Notes: generated by a model not told the origin, from the letters alone. A DNA stretch of 40,310 nt from Candidatus Planktophila sp. (GCA_009691145.1 SHVG01000005.1:1-40310), one strand, 5' to 3'; numbered from the stretch's first letter, positions 8,694-18,540 are shown. Numbers and translations are program-made.

Positions 8694-9776
8694 ATGAGTA
8701 ACGATCGCTTTGCATCAGCCCATGAGATGGTTCGCGAATACGCCGAGCTTGAAGCACAGATGGCCGATCCGACTATTCACGATGATCAAAACAATGCCCG
8801 CAAACTTGGCCGTCGTTATGCCCAACTTGGTCCAGTTGTTGCAGGATTTAAAGCCTGGAAATCAGCTGAAGATGATTTGCTTGCCGCTAAAGAGTTAGCG
8901 CTAGTTGATGCCGATTTTGCATCTGAGATCCCAGCGCTCGAGACAGCTGCAGTTGCCGCCGCAGAGAAGTTAGAAGAGTTATTGCTGCCACGTGACCCTA
9001 ACGATGATCGCGATGTAATTTTGGAGGTTAAAGCTGGCGCTGGCGGAGATGAGTCTGCAATCTTTGCCGGAGATTTACTGCGCATGTATATGCGATATGC
9101 CGAGCGCCATAATTGGAAAGTTGAAATTATCAATGCCACCGAAAGTGAAATGGGTGGCTACAAAGATATTTCAGTGGGAGTTAAATCAAAGGGGGTTCCT
9201 GCCCCAGGTGAGTCTCCGTATGCGCGTCTTAAATTCGAAGGTGGAGTACACCGAGTACAGCGCGTGCCAGAGACTGAGAGTCAAGGCCGTATCCATACAT
9301 CGGCAGCTGGTGTTTTAATCTTGCCAGAGGCTGAAGAGATCGATGTTGAGTTAAATATGAATGATGTACGCGTTGATGTTTTTCGCTCATCGGGCCCTGG
9401 CGGACAGTCGGTTAATACAACCGACTCTGCAGTGCGTTTAACCCACCTACCAACGGGCATTGTTGTCTCTTGTCAGAACGAGAAGAGCCAGCTGCAAAAT
9501 AAAGAGTCGGCACTTCGTATTCTGCGTGCACGCCTGCTGGCTGCAGCCCAAGAGGCGCAGGAAGCAGCGGCATCGGCCGAGCGCAAAAGCCAGGTACGCA
9601 CGGTCGATAGATCAGAGCGAATCCGAACATATAACTATCCTGAAAACCGTATTAGTGATCACCGAGTCAATTACAAGTCAAATAATTTAGATGCAGTATT
9701 AAATGGCGATCTCGATGACATGATCCAAACTCTAATCGATGCCGACAAAGCCGCACGTTTAGCTCATACGAAGTAA
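8694..9776 (+). CDS. prfA: peptide chain release factor 1
   Basis: Class I release factor reading UAA and UAG and triggering peptidyl-tRNA hydrolysis. It has 360 residues. The tripeptide anticodon of the PxT type is P192-E-T194 in [18 protein letters not shown]; a PxT motif rather than SPF identifies RF1 over RF2. The catalytic GGQ is at 236-238 in [18 protein letters not shown]. Start 8694 is chosen because AAGGAG at 8681-8686 sits 7 bases upstream; an upstream in-frame ATG at 8673 would place that site inside the gene. prmC, whose product methylates the GGQ glutamine, begins 6 bases after the stop. Confidence 0.97.
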   Translation: MSNDRFASAHEMVREYAELEAQMADPTIHDDQNNARKLGRRYAQLGPVVAGFKAWKSAEDDLLAAKELALVDADFASEIPALETAAVAAAEKLEELLLPRDPNDDRDVILEVKAGAGGDESAIFAGDLLRMYMRYAERHNWKVEIINATESEMGGYKDISVGVKSKGVPAPGESPYARLKFEGGVHRVQRVPETESQGRIHTSAAGVLILPEAEEIDVELNMNDVRVDVFRSSGPGGQSVNTTDSAVRLTHLPTGIVVSCQNEKSQLQNKESALRILRARLLAAAQEAQEAAASAERKSQVRTVDRSERIRTYNYPENRISDHRVNYKSNNLDAVLNGDLDDMIQTLIDADKAARLAHTK

Positions 9777-9782
9777 AGCTTC

Positions 9783-10631
9783 ATGGATATCAAGGCCTTA
9801 CTTCGTAATGCAAAATCACAGTTGGCCGAATCGCAGATATCGCAGGTCGATGCCGAGCATTTATTAGCCCATGTATTAGGTATCTCCCGGATGGATCTGC
9901 ACAACCCAGTTCTCATTGAAACGACTCTCGCAGCAGTCAGTGATAGCGATGTTATCGAGGAGCAGTTCCTTACTGTGTTGGACCGACGCATCAATCACGA
10001 GCCACTGCAATATCTCACTGGTATTGCACCCTTTAGATATTTAGAGATTGAAGTTGGCCCAGGTGTTTTAGTTCCACGCCCAGAGTCAGAGTTGTTAGTT
10101 GATGCTGTGTTAACGCATATTAAGAATCTGCCAGCTCCAGTGAGCGTAATTGATTTAGGTGCAGGGTCAGGGGCTTTGGCGCTAGCGATTGCAACTGAGG
10201 CACCAGATACTCGCGTGATTGCAGTTGAAAAATCTCCCGAGGCGATTTACTGGCTCAAGAAAAACGTTTCGGTTATTGCCGAGAACGTGCGCGTAGTCGA
10301 AGGTGATGTCGCCGATGCCTTGCCCGGAATTAAATGCGATGTTGTCATCGCTAATCCTCCATACACTCCAGATGCTCAGGCCTTGCCGCGCGATGTCGCC
10401 GGCTTTGAGCCTCATGCCGCCCTCTTTGGTGGACCAACCGGGATGGAACTGCCAAAGATTTTTATTATTGCAGCGGCTCGACTACTAAAGTCTGCGGGGG
10501 TATTGGTTATCGAACATACCGAAGAGCAGGGGGCAGATATAGCTGCTGAATTAACGCTAGATTTTGCGAGTATTACACTCCATGATGATCTGGTTGGTCG
10601 TCCACGATGGACTAGTGCGGTGAGGAGGTAA
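9783..10631 (+). CDS. prmC: release factor glutamine methyltransferase
   Basis: SAM-dependent N5-methyltransferase acting on the glutamine of the GGQ motif of release factors. It has 282 residues. The N-terminal helical domain binds the factor. FRYLEIEVGPGVLVPRPESE precedes the SAM site VIDLGAGSGALALAIA. The catalytic NPPY is at 191-194 in VVIANPPYTP. It directly follows prfA, its substrate gene. No strong ribosome site is visible before the ATG, consistent with coupling to prfA. Confidence 0.95.
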   Translation: MDIKALLRNAKSQLAESQISQVDAEHLLAHVLGISRMDLHNPVLIETTLAAVSDSDVIEEQFLTVLDRRINHEPLQYLTGIAPFRYLEIEVGPGVLVPRPESELLVDAVLTHIKNLPAPVSVIDLGAGSGALALAIATEAPDTRVIAVEKSPEAIYWLKKNVSVIAENVRVVEGDVADALPGIKCDVVIANPPYTPDAQALPRDVAGFEPHAALFGGPTGMELPKIFIIAAARLLKSAGVLVIEHTEEQGADIAAELTLDFASITLHDDLVGRPRWTSAVRR

Positions 10632-10633
10632 TC

Positions 10634-11278
10634 ATGGGCAAAGAGATTGATTTGAAAAAAGGCGAGATCAGTCGTCACATCAATAAAGCGTTGAAAGCGA
10701 TATCTGATGGATACGTCATCGTGATTCCTCTTGAGCACAGTTATGCATTTGCCTGCGATGCCTTTAAACACGATGCCGTGCGTGCGATGCACGTCTTACG
10801 TGGAGATCCATTGTTTACTGCAGCTCAAGTCTTAGTCGGCAGTACAAAGACGGCCCATGGTGTGGTGCGTGAAATTACTCCAGAGATCAGCGCATTAATG
10901 AAAAAGTTTTGGCCAGGAATGTTATCGATGAACCTTCGTCCACAAACGGGATTGAGTTGGGATTTGGGCGATGCTAATCAGTTAGATCGAGTGAGCATTC
11001 GTGTTCCTAAGAGTAAGTTTGCTAAAGCTCTAGTGGCCGAAAGTGGACCATTGGCCGTTGCAAGTGGAGTGCGTGTTGGCCGTCCTGCACCAAAGGCTTT
11101 GAGCGATATCTTTGTTTTGGACTCAGATTTAGCGATGCAGTTTAATAATGGCAATCTGCGAAAGGGCCCAACAACAACGGTAGTAGAAGCCGATGAGACC
11201 GGTGTGCGCGTGCTGCGAATTGGGGCAATCTCATTGGAAGAGATTCAAGGTATCGTTCCTGGTGCCACTGCCCTATAA
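10634..11278 (+). CDS. divergent Sua5/YciO/YrdC-family protein
   Basis: The position after prmC is where Actinobacteria usually carry the L-threonylcarbamoyladenylate synthase (Sua5/TsaC) for tRNA t6A. The fold is recognisable: GYVIVIPLEHSYAFACDA, KKFWPGMLSM (WPG at 93-95), VSIRVPKSKFAKALV and GPTTTVVEADETGVRVLRIGAI. The signature residues are altered. The usual PT.T.YGL is PLEHSYAF (residues 32-39). The KxR-type segment reads RGDP (56-59). The usual SAN.SG reads ASGVRVG (143-149). Classic Sua5 activity is therefore doubtful, and it may be a repurposed paralogue like YciO. A strong ribosome site, GAGGAGG (10622-10628), precedes the ATG. Confidence 0.75.
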   Translation: MGKEIDLKKGEISRHINKALKAISDGYVIVIPLEHSYAFACDAFKHDAVRAMHVLRGDPLFTAAQVLVGSTKTAHGVVREITPEISALMKKFWPGMLSMNLRPQTGLSWDLGDANQLDRVSIRVPKSKFAKALVAESGPLAVASGVRVGRPAPKALSDIFVLDSDLAMQFNNGNLRKGPTTTVVEADETGVRVLRIGAISLEEIQGIVPGATAL

Positions 11279-11281
11279 GAT
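11276..11281 (+). promoter_or_regulatory. -10 hexamer for leaderless glyA, containing the upstream stop codon
   Basis: TAAGAT ends 6 bases before the glyA ATG. Its first three bases are the TAA stop codon of the preceding gene. Confidence 0.55.
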
Positions 11282-11287
11282 TGGGCC

Positions 11288-12547
11288 ATGTCCACTTTCT
11301 ATGGCCCCGATTTTCAAGCCTTAACCAAGCAAGATCCAGAGATCGCCGCGGTTTTATTATCTGAACTCAAGCGTCAACAGACCAACTTGCAGTTAATCGC
11401 ATCGGAGAACTTCACATCGCGCGCAGTCTTGGCGGCGATGGGATCATCGCTATCTAATAAATATGCCGAGGGCTATCCAGGCAAGCGCTACTACGGCGGA
11501 TGCGAAGAGGTAGACAAGGCTGAGTTCCTTGCAATTGAGCGCGCGAAGAGTTTATTTGGGGCAGAGCATGCAAATGTTCAACCGCACTCAGGTGGTAGCG
11601 CCAACGTCGCCGTCTATCAAGCCTTTACTAAGCCCGGAGATACTGTGCTTGCAATGTCACTGCCACATGGTGGCCACTTAACACATGGCTCGCCAGTTAA
11701 CTTTTCAGGTAAGTGGTTTAACGTAGAGTCATACGGTGTGCGGGCCGATAACGAACTCATTGATTATGACGAGCTTCGCGATAAAGCCATCGCAGTTAAG
11801 CCAAAGATGATCTGCTCGGGTGCAACTGCATACCCCTCACTTATTGATTTTGAAAAGATTCGTACGATTTGTGATGAAGTCGGCGCAATTATGTGGGTAG
11901 ATGCTGCGCACTTCATCGGTTTGGTGGCCGGCAAAGCGATTCCATCTCCAGTTCCTTATGCCGATGTGGTTTCATTTACGACACACAAAGTTTTGCGAGG
12001 ACCTCGCGGTGGCATGATTCTGGCTAAGGCCGAACACGCCGCCGCCATCGATAAGGCGGTTTTCCCTGGGATGCAGGGCGGGCCAATAATGTCGGCCATT
12101 GCAGGAAAGGCCGTTGCCCTAGCTGAATGTGCAACACCTGGCTACCAAAAGTATGCAAAGGATGTGATCGTTAACGCCAAAGCCTTAGCTGCAGCTCTAG
12201 AGTCTGAAGGTATGCGCGCAGTATCTGGCGGCACACAAACTCACCTCGCGTTGATGGATATTCGCAGCACTGGCGTTACTGGAAAGGTCGCCGATGAGCG
12301 TTGTGGCGCAGCAGGAATCGTCATGAATAAGAACTCCATTCCTTATGATCCAGAAAAGCCAGCTGTGACAAGCGGTGTGCGCGTTGGAACGCCTGCCACC
12401 ACTACCCAGGGCATGGGGCCGGCCGAGATGAAGCAGATCGCATCGTTGATTGCGCGCGCAATTGCAACCGATGATGGCGCAACCCATGCTTTGATTAAAA
12501 CCGAAGTCCACGCTCTTACTGCGCGTTTTCCCATCTATCAGGCGTAA
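11288..12547 (+). CDS. glyA: serine hydroxymethyltransferase
   Basis: PLP enzyme interconverting serine and glycine and loading tetrahydrofolate with a one-carbon unit. It has 419 residues. Family landmarks include NLQLIASENFTSRAV, YAEGYPGKRYYGGCE, NVQPHSGGSANVAVY and GHLTHGSPVNFSG. The PLP lysine is K234 in FTTHKVLRGPRGG, and AVTSGVRVGTPATTTQGM lies in the C-terminal domain. It probably has its own leaderless promoter, with TAAGAT 6 bases upstream. The wecA-like gene follows after 8 bases. Confidence 0.97.
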   Translation: MSTFYGPDFQALTKQDPEIAAVLLSELKRQQTNLQLIASENFTSRAVLAAMGSSLSNKYAEGYPGKRYYGGCEEVDKAEFLAIERAKSLFGAEHANVQPHSGGSANVAVYQAFTKPGDTVLAMSLPHGGHLTHGSPVNFSGKWFNVESYGVRADNELIDYDELRDKAIAVKPKMICSGATAYPSLIDFEKIRTICDEVGAIMWVDAAHFIGLVAGKAIPSPVPYADVVSFTTHKVLRGPRGGMILAKAEHAAAIDKAVFPGMQGGPIMSAIAGKAVALAECATPGYQKYAKDVIVNAKALAAALESEGMRAVSGGTQTHLALMDIRSTGVTGKVADERCGAAGIVMNKNSIPYDPEKPAVTSGVRVGTPATTTQGMGPAEMKQIASLIARAIATDDGATHALIKTEVHALTARFPIYQA

Positions 12548-12555
12548 CTAATTTC

Positions 12556-13632
12556 ATGCGCGAATATTTAGTCACTCTACTTATCTCTGCGGCGCTGTGT
12601 TATCTGGTTACTCCATTTGTGCGCACGCAGGCGATTCGCTTCGGTGCAGTAGCCCAGATCCGTGGCCGCGATATTCACACGACACCAACTGCTCGCTGGG
12701 GTGGGGTAGCGATGTGGATAGCGATGTCGGTGACTTTTATGATCGTCAATCACCTTCCACTCGTTGGTAAATCATTTGGCCACGAATCACAGGGTATTTT
12801 CTTAGCGGCAACTGTCATTGTCTTACTTGGTATGGCCGATGATCGTTTTCAATTAGATGCCCTTACAAAACTTGCCGGTCAAGTCTTCGTTGCAAGTATT
12901 TTATTGTTATATGGAATCCAGATTTTATGGCTACCCATTAACGGGGTTGTTACGCTGCCACCAAGCATTGGTCAGTTAGTTACAGTATTAATCGTTGTTG
13001 TGATAATTAACGCCGTGAACTTTATCGATGGTATGGATGGCTTAGCCGCTGGAATCGTGGCTATTGCCGGCATAGCTTTTTTCGCCTTTGCCTATCTATT
13101 AGCCGTTGATTTCGGCTTCAGCCGTGCCGGTGCACCATCTTTAATTACCGCGGTTTTAGTTGGAATCTGTATTGGTTTCTTGCCGCATAACGCACACCCG
13201 GCGCGGATTTTTATGGGGGATAGTGGATCGATGTTGCTAGGGCTTCTATTAGCTGCTGCTGCAATCACATTAACTGGGCAAGTAGATCCCAATGCAATCT
13301 CGGCTGAATCTGCCGGTCCAACACTCTTACCGCTGCTCTTACCCTTTGCCGTTCTTGCGATTCCATTAGCTGATTTATTACTCGCCGTTGGCCGCAGAGT
13401 ACAAGCTGGTAAATCCCCCTTCGCACCTGATAATGAGCATTTGCATCACCGTCTATTAAGTGCCGGGAACTCCCAGTTAAAAACCGCCTTCATTCTTTAT
13501 CTATGGACGGCGACGATAGCTTTTCCAGTCACTGTTTTAGCCTTTGCGCCGTGGTGGGTGGCCCTCTTAACAGCACTGACTTTAATCACGATTACATCAT
13601 TGATTAGCCGAAAGAGTAAGGTGAGCAAATGA
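12556..13632 (+). CDS. WecA/TagO-type undecaprenyl-phosphate sugar-1-phosphate transferase
   Basis: Polytopic membrane enzyme of the polyprenyl-phosphate HexNAc-1-phosphate transferase family. It most likely moves GlcNAc-1-P from UDP-GlcNAc to undecaprenyl phosphate to begin cell-wall polymer synthesis. It has 358 residues and about 10 hydrophobic segments. Motifs are the Asp pair in GMADDRFQLD (D95, D96), NFIDGMDGLAAG, HNAHPARIFMGDSGSM and the HLHHRLL carbohydrate-recognition loop. Actinobacteria commonly place this gene (rfe/wecA) just before the ATP synthase operon. Its last bases overlap the next start (ATGA). Confidence 0.9.
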   Translation: MREYLVTLLISAALCYLVTPFVRTQAIRFGAVAQIRGRDIHTTPTARWGGVAMWIAMSVTFMIVNHLPLVGKSFGHESQGIFLAATVIVLLGMADDRFQLDALTKLAGQVFVASILLLYGIQILWLPINGVVTLPPSIGQLVTVLIVVVIINAVNFIDGMDGLAAGIVAIAGIAFFAFAYLLAVDFGFSRAGAPSLITAVLVGICIGFLPHNAHPARIFMGDSGSMLLGLLLAAAAITLTGQVDPNAISAESAGPTLLPLLLPFAVLAIPLADLLLAVGRRVQAGKSPFAPDNEHLHHRLLSAGNSQLKTAFILYLWTATIAFPVTVLAFAPWWVALLTALTLITITSLISRKSKVSK

Positions 13633-14075
13633 GTCAATCGAGTGAGTTTGAAATGTGGCGTGGTGCGGTTATTCCAGCCAGTGTTATTGGTGTACTTACC
13701 ACGATTGGAATGACTTTAGCCCGAGGCTCTTCATCGATTTTAGGTGGAGTATTAGCCGAATTCATTGTTGTTATTTTCTTTGGAATTCACCTTGCGATCT
13801 CAAAATATTCTCGAAAATTAGATCCGATGACGACGATGGTTTTAGTATTGATTTCATATTTTGCAAAATTGATGATTTTAGGAGTTTTTCTCTTGGTTGT
13901 TGTAAACGCAGTGCCTGAGAAGAGTTTAGATCGCACAACTTTTGGCGTTGTTGCCGTTGCAATTACTTTCGCCTGGCTTGCCGGTGAAGTGAGGGCTTTC
14001 TTAAAGCTTCGCCTTCATCTACCATTACCCGGTGAGGCCAGTCACAATCAATCGAGTGAAGAGGGCGGCCAATAA
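13629..14075 (+). CDS. AtpI-like membrane protein
   Basis: It has 148 residues and four hydrophobic segments, at about 12-30, 37-56, 67-90 and 101-118. A charged hydrophilic C-terminus ends the protein. Position and topology match the poorly conserved actinobacterial AtpI/Rv1303-type protein that precedes atpB, thought to assist c-ring assembly or Mg transport. The sequence alone would not identify it. It overlaps the previous gene by ATGA, with AAGGTGAG 5 or so bases upstream, and the next gene by TAATG, so the three are translationally linked. Confidence 0.65.
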   Translation: MSQSSEFEMWRGAVIPASVIGVLTTIGMTLARGSSSILGGVLAEFIVVIFFGIHLAISKYSRKLDPMTTMVLVLISYFAKLMILGVFLLVVVNAVPEKSLDRTTFGVVAVAITFAWLAGEVRAFLKLRLHLPLPGEASHNQSSEEGGQ

Positions 14076-14263
14076 TGGCGATGAATGATGATGCGGCTTT
14101 TTGGTCCATACTTGCCTACTTGATCTCGGGATTAGTTTTCTGGGGAGGCGCAGGTGCCCTAGGAGATCACTTTCTGGGTACACATTTCCTGCTCATTATC
14201 GGTTTAGTCCTTGGAATCGGCTCAAGTTTTTGGTTGATCTGGCTCCGTTTTCTCAAGAGCTAA
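14075..14263 (+). CDS. small two-helix membrane protein, AtpZ/AtpI-like
   Basis: It has 62 residues with two hydrophobic helices at about 9-31 and 37-58, linked by GDHFLGTHF. This layout resembles the small AtpZ ('ATPase gene 1') proteins that precede F1Fo operons and act with AtpI. The ATG overlaps the previous stop (TAATG). Its place between the AtpI-like gene and atpB supports a role in ATP synthase assembly; this is inference from context. Confidence 0.6.
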   Translation: MAMNDDAAFWSILAYLISGLVFWGGAGALGDHFLGTHFLLIIGLVLGIGSSFWLIWLRFLKS

Positions 14264-14269
14264 ATTCTC

Positions 14270-14292
14270 CTCGCCTAGCAATCTCGCCTAGC
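14270..14292 (+). repeat. tandem 10-bp repeat in the atpB leader region
   Basis: CTCGCCTAGC occurs at 14270-14279 and again at 14283-14292 with AAT between. A small GCCC/GGGC stem follows at 14291-14302. It lies between the small AtpZ-like gene and the candidate atp promoter; no function is known. Confidence 0.6.
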
Positions 14293-14313
14293 CCGCGTGG
14301 GCCTACTTCGATT

Positions 14314-14342
14314 TTGCATGTGGGCAGATAAGCCTCTAAGTT
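14314..14342 (+). promoter_or_regulatory. candidate promoter of the atp operon
   Basis: TTGCAT (14314-14319) and TAAGTT (14337-14342) are exactly 17 bases apart. The same -35-like TTGCAT at 17 bases from a -10 is found upstream of the DUF3052 gene. The predicted leader to the atpB GTG is about 55 bases and contains the 10-bp palindrome AGGGCGCCCT (14349-14358). Confidence 0.45.
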
Positions 14343-14405
14343 TGGGCAGGGCGCCCTCTCCCCATGGGCAAGAGCTATTTACCATGACTGTAGAAGGAGT
14401 TTTTA

Positions 14406-15188
14406 GTGCGCGCTTTATGGAGCCAAGCCAATCCAGGCTTTGTCCCTCCAAGTAGCGCCGACTTCGATTTCGAGCCAATCTTTGGAAATAGCATCCTGGC
14501 TACAAAGCCAGTCCTGCTAGTTGTTCTCTCAGTAATTATCGCTGGATCATTCTTCACGCTCTCAGCTCGCAAGGCGGCAATTGTGCCTTCAAAGCTGCAA
14601 TTTGCCGGTGAATCGATCTACACATTTATCCGCAACGAACTTGGGCGCGATGTTATTGGCCCTGAGTTCATGCGATTTGTGCCCTTTCTTTTCTCACTAT
14701 TTATCTTTATTCTGACAAATAATGTGTTTGGAGTTATTCCGCTCTTGCAGTTTCCAACGATGTCACATATCGGTTTTCCAATCGGCGTGACTATCTTTTC
14801 TTACGTGACTTATCACTATGTTGCAATTAAGAAGCATGGACTTGGAAAGTACGTAAAAGATATCTGCTTTATGCCAGGAATTCCAAAGCCTGTATATCTA
14901 ATTTTAACTCCAGTAGAGCTACTTACCTATCTTGTAATCCGACCATTGACACTCTCAATGCGTTTATTTGCCAATATGTTCGCCGGACACCTTCTGCTTC
15001 TCGTATTCACTCTTGGCGGCGAATACTTGCTCACCAGTGGCTTGATTCTAAAGTTCCTCAGTTTGTTCTCATTTGGCTTTGCAATTGGCTTGAGCTTCTT
15101 CGAATTAGGTATCCAGACTTTGCAGGCATACATCTTTACTCTACTTACAGCCCTCTACATCGCCGGCGCACTCGCCGACGAGCACTAA
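14406..15188 (+). CDS. atpB: ATP synthase Fo subunit a
   Basis: Membrane stator subunit forming the proton half-channels against the c-ring. It has 260 residues with five to six membrane helices. The key helix PLTLSMRLFANMFAGHLLLLVF carries the essential Arg, and the last helix has FELGIQTLQAYIFTLLTALYI. It starts with GTG at 14406, supported by AGAAGGAG at 14392-14399 six bases upstream. It is the first structural gene of the atpBEFHAGDC operon. Confidence 0.96.
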   Translation: MRALWSQANPGFVPPSSADFDFEPIFGNSILATKPVLLVVLSVIIAGSFFTLSARKAAIVPSKLQFAGESIYTFIRNELGRDVIGPEFMRFVPFLFSLFIFILTNNVFGVIPLLQFPTMSHIGFPIGVTIFSYVTYHYVAIKKHGLGKYVKDICFMPGIPKPVYLILTPVELLTYLVIRPLTLSMRLFANMFAGHLLLLVFTLGGEYLLTSGLILKFLSLFSFGFAIGLSFFELGIQTLQAYIFTLLTALYIAGALADEH

Positions 15189-15242
15189 CACCACACTAAC
15201 TTTGACCAGACGACCGTTTGGCCAATATGAAAGGAAAGAGAA

Positions 15243-15449
15243 ATGACAGGTACTCTCGCAATCGTAGGCTTTGGTCTATCGACAATTGGACCCGGTACTG
15301 CTACCGGCTTGATCTTCGCGGCATATATCAGCGGCGTTGCTCGTCAGCCAGAGGCTCGCAGCATCCTGCAGCCAATCGCATTCCTTGGCTTCGCCCTTGC
15401 TGAAGCTTTGGCGCTATTTGGCCTTGTTCTTGCATTCGTACTGAAGTAA
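15243..15449 (+). CDS. atpE: ATP synthase Fo subunit c
   Basis: Hairpin proteolipid of the rotating c-ring. It has 68 residues in two helices joined by the polar loop ARQPEAR (33-39). The ion-carrying carboxylate is E54 in [14 protein letters not shown]. The side chains next to it lack the Gln/Ser-Thr pattern of Na+-binding rings, so protons are the likely coupling ion. AAAGGAAAG at 15230-15239 precedes the ATG. This is the target type of diarylquinolines in mycobacteria; sensitivity cannot be judged here. Confidence 0.96.
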   Translation: MTGTLAIVGFGLSTIGPGTATGLIFAAYISGVARQPEARSILQPIAFLGFALAEALALFGLVLAFVLK

Positions 15450-15480
15450 GAAATAGCTAGAAACAAACTAGGAGTAAATG

Positions 15481-16020
15481 ATGTTTAGTAAAATTGGATT
15501 TCTTGCATCTGCCGAGGCAGGCGCAAGTCCCGTCATTCCTAAACCAGCTGAAATTATTGTTGGTTTCGTTGCCTTTGGCATCCTCTTTTTGATTATTCGT
15601 GCGCGCGCAGTTCCGCGCTTTGAAAAGGCATATAAGGATCGCACCGAAGCAATCGAGGGTGGCTTAGAGCGCGCAGAAGTTGCACAACGCGAAGCAGCGC
15701 AGGCATTGCAGATGTATAAGACACAACTTGCAGATGCTCGCGGAGAAGCTGCGAAGCTTCGCGAAGAGGCACGTGCAGAAGGCTCTGTCATTCTCGAGCA
15801 GATGAGAACTACTGCTCAAGAAGAGGCCACACGCATTACTGCTTCGGCGCGCGTATCGATTGAGGCCGAGCGTCAAGTGGCCTTTAACTCACTTCTCAAT
15901 GAAGTAGGCGCACTAGCTACTGAACTCGCATCAAGAATCGTCGGAGAATCACTCGATGATGCAGCTCGGCAGTCACGAGTTGTTGAGCGCTTTCTTGCAG
16001 ATGTGGAGAAGTCAAAGTAA
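15481..16020 (+). CDS. atpF: ATP synthase Fo subunit b
   Basis: Peripheral-stalk subunit with 179 residues from 15481. One membrane helix (about 18-42, EIIVGFVAFGILFLIIRAR) is followed by a long charged coiled coil rich in Ala, Glu and Arg. Two adjacent ATGs exist, at 15478 and 15481. AGGAG at 15470-15474 lies only 3 bases from the first but 6 from the second, so 15481 is chosen. The b subunit is separate from delta, unlike the mycobacterial b-delta fusion. Confidence 0.94.
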   Translation: MFSKIGFLASAEAGASPVIPKPAEIIVGFVAFGILFLIIRARAVPRFEKAYKDRTEAIEGGLERAEVAQREAAQALQMYKTQLADARGEAAKLREEARAEGSVILEQMRTTAQEEATRITASARVSIEAERQVAFNSLLNEVGALATELASRIVGESLDDAARQSRVVERFLADVEKSK

Positions 16021-16022
16021 CT

Positions 16023-16862
16023 ATGACACTCTCACTAAAAGGTTCAAGTCGGCTATCTCTAGTCACAACCCGTGCTCAGCTTGAGAAATTGATCTCAAGT
16101 AGTGATGCATCGGCTGCGGCTAAAACCTCCTCTGATCTTTTGGCGATTGTTACAGTACTTGACTCTTCAATTGCACTTCGTAGGGCGTTAAGTGATTTTG
16201 CACGTGATGCAGCTTCAAAAGTTGAATTAAGCAAGACGGTTTTCTCTGGAATTCAAAGCGGGAACGCCTTTGCATTACTTTCAACAATGGTTGGTCTGCG
16301 TTGGTCATCACCTAAGGATTTAGGCGATGTTACTGAGCTCCTTGCAGTAGAGGCTGCGACCGTTGCAGTTGAAAAAGCATCTCAACTCGATCAACTTGAG
16401 TCCGAGCTATTTGCTTTTGCTCAGATTGTTGCAAAGAATCCAGAGCTTCGTGCAACATTTGCACTTCGTTCAACGTCAGGGGTTAAGAAGAGTGATCTAG
16501 TGTCGGCCCTCCTGTCAGGCAAGGCGCTTGCAGCATCTATCGATTTAATCTCATTCTTAGTAGACCATCCGCGAGGCCGTAATCTTGAGAGCGGACTTGA
16601 TGAGTTCGCCGACATCATCTCTGCACGTAAAGCACGTTTAATTGCCCACGTTATATCGGCTAACCCGCTCACTTCAGAGCAGACCGCTCGTTTAACTACC
16701 GCCTTGACCAAGATGATGGGCCATGAAATTCGAGTCAACGTCAGTATTGAAAAGGAAGTAGTCGGGGGTCTGTCAATTCGCATTGCAGATGAGCTCATCG
16801 ACGGCACTTTGATTGCTCGTTTAGCACAAGCAGATCGCCTGCTTGCTGGCAAGAGCGCTTAA
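16023..16862 (+). CDS. atpH: ATP synthase F1 subunit delta
   Basis: Links the top of F1 to the b stalk. At 279 residues it is longer than the approximately 180 of E. coli but normal for Actinobacteria. The extra N-terminal helical segment reads [20 protein letters not shown]. The conserved C-terminal OSCP-like end includes [23 protein letters not shown]. It starts 2 bases after atpF with no clear ribosome site nearer than a GGAG 14 bases upstream, so coupling to atpF is likely. Confidence 0.93.
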   Translation: MTLSLKGSSRLSLVTTRAQLEKLISSSDASAAAKTSSDLLAIVTVLDSSIALRRALSDFARDAASKVELSKTVFSGIQSGNAFALLSTMVGLRWSSPKDLGDVTELLAVEAATVAVEKASQLDQLESELFAFAQIVAKNPELRATFALRSTSGVKKSDLVSALLSGKALAASIDLISFLVDHPRGRNLESGLDEFADIISARKARLIAHVISANPLTSEQTARLTTALTKMMGHEIRVNVSIEKEVVGGLSIRIADELIDGTLIARLAQADRLLAGKSA

Positions 16863-16896
16863 GTTTTTAATTAGAAACAAGAAAAGGGAGAATAAA

Positions 16897-18537
16897 ATGG
16901 CGGAACTTACAATCCGGCCCGAAGAGATCCGTGATGCCTTAGCGACATTTGTTAAGTCATACGATCCAGGCACAGCCACTCGTGATGAAGTCGGAACTGT
17001 TAGCCAGGCCGGCGATGGAATCGCACGCGTTGAAGGTCTCCCATCTACAATGGCCAATGAGTTGTTGCAGTTTGAGAACGGAACGTTGGGGCTTGCACTT
17101 AACCTCGATGTGCGCGAAATCGGCGTAGTTATTCTCGGTGACACAACTGGTATCGCAGAGGGTTCATCAGTACGACGCACAGGAGAGATTCTCTCTGTGC
17201 CAGTTGGAGATGCCTTCCTTGGTCGCGTTGTTGATCCACTGGGTCGTCCAATCGATGGCAAGGGTGAGATCAAAGCCGAAGCACGCCGCGCACTCGAACT
17301 ACAGGCACCTTCAGTAGTTCAGCGCCAACCCGTAAAAGAGCCATTAGCAACTGGAATTAAAGCTATCGATGCGATGACAGCTATCGGACGTGGACAGCGC
17401 CAGCTAATTATTGGTGACCGTCAGACTGGTAAGACTGCAGTTGCAGTAGACACAATTATCAACCAGAAGGAAAACTGGAAAACTGGAGATCCGAAGAAGC
17501 AAGTTAAATGTATTTACGTTGCTATCGGACAAAAGGGTTCAACGATTGCATCTGTTAAAGCTGCACTAGAAGAGGCTGGCGCGATGGAGTACACAACCAT
17601 CGTTGCATCCCCTGCCTCTGATTCAGCAGGCTTTAAATACTTAGCTCCATACACTGGCTCTTCTATTGGTCAGCACTGGATGTATAAGGGTGAGCACGTT
17701 CTCATTGTTTTTGATGATTTATCAAAGCAGGCCGAGGCCTATCGCTCAGTTTCGCTCTTGCTACGTCGTCCTCCAGGCCGCGAGGCTTATCCAGGCGATG
17801 TTTTCTACTTACACTCACGTCTATTAGAGCGTTGCGCAAAGCTCTCCGATGAACTCGGTGGCGGTTCAATGACTGGCCTGCCAATTATTGAGACTAAGGG
17901 AAATGACATATCAGCATTTATTCCTACAAATGTTATTTCGATTACCGATGGACAGTGCTTCCTTGAAACAGATTTATTTAACGCCGGTGTTCGCCCTGCG
18001 ATCAACGTAGGTATTTCAGTTTCTCGCGTAGGTGGTTCAGCTCAGACTAAGGCAATGAAGAAGATCGCTGGACGTTTGCGCCTTGACCTTGCACAGTTCC
18101 GTGAGCTCGAAGCCTTCGCAGCATTTGGTTCAGATCTAGATGCAGCCTCTAAGGCACAACTCGAGCGCGGTGCTCGCATGGTCGAACTTTTGAAGCAGGG
18201 TCAGTACTCACCGTACTCACTCGAGCGTCAGATTGTTTCAATCTGGGCCGGTACATCAGGTGCCTTAGATGATGTTGCAGTGGCTGATATCCGCCGCTTT
18301 GAATCAGAGCTCCTGGATTACATTGGCCGTGAGCGCAAAGCAATCTTTGACGTTATCTCGCAAACCAAGCAGTTAGAGGATGACACCGTTGCTTCAATGG
18401 TCGAAACCGTAGCCTCATTCAAGACGCGCTTTATTCCAACTGTTGCCGTTGTGGTTAAGGATGCTCCAGCTGAAGCACTTACAGGCGAAGGTTCAGAGCA
18501 GATCACAAAGCACGTCCCACCGGCGGTGAAGAAGTAA
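16897..18537 (+). CDS. atpA: ATP synthase F1 subunit alpha
   Basis: Non-catalytic nucleotide-binding subunit of the F1 hexamer. It has 546 residues from 16897. The P-loop GDRQTGKT is at 173-180, followed by [12 protein letters not shown], and the C-terminal signature [21 protein letters not shown] is intact. The start is set by AAGGGAG (16884-16890) six bases upstream and by the family N-terminus [15 protein letters not shown]; a frame-open extension to 16843 overlaps atpH and is not alpha-like. Confidence 0.97.
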   Translation: MAELTIRPEEIRDALATFVKSYDPGTATRDEVGTVSQAGDGIARVEGLPSTMANELLQFENGTLGLALNLDVREIGVVILGDTTGIAEGSSVRRTGEILSVPVGDAFLGRVVDPLGRPIDGKGEIKAEARRALELQAPSVVQRQPVKEPLATGIKAIDAMTAIGRGQRQLIIGDRQTGKTAVAVDTIINQKENWKTGDPKKQVKCIYVAIGQKGSTIASVKAALEEAGAMEYTTIVASPASDSAGFKYLAPYTGSSIGQHWMYKGEHVLIVFDDLSKQAEAYRSVSLLLRRPPGREAYPGDVFYLHSRLLERCAKLSDELGGGSMTGLPIIETKGNDISAFIPTNVISITDGQCFLETDLFNAGVRPAINVGISVSRVGGSAQTKAMKKIAGRLRLDLAQFRELEAFAAFGSDLDAASKAQLERGARMVELLKQGQYSPYSLERQIVSIWAGTSGALDDVAVADIRRFESELLDYIGRERKAIFDVISQTKQLEDDTVASMVETVASFKTRFIPTVAVVVKDAPAEALTGEGSEQITKHVPPAVKK

Positions 18538-18540
18538 ACC

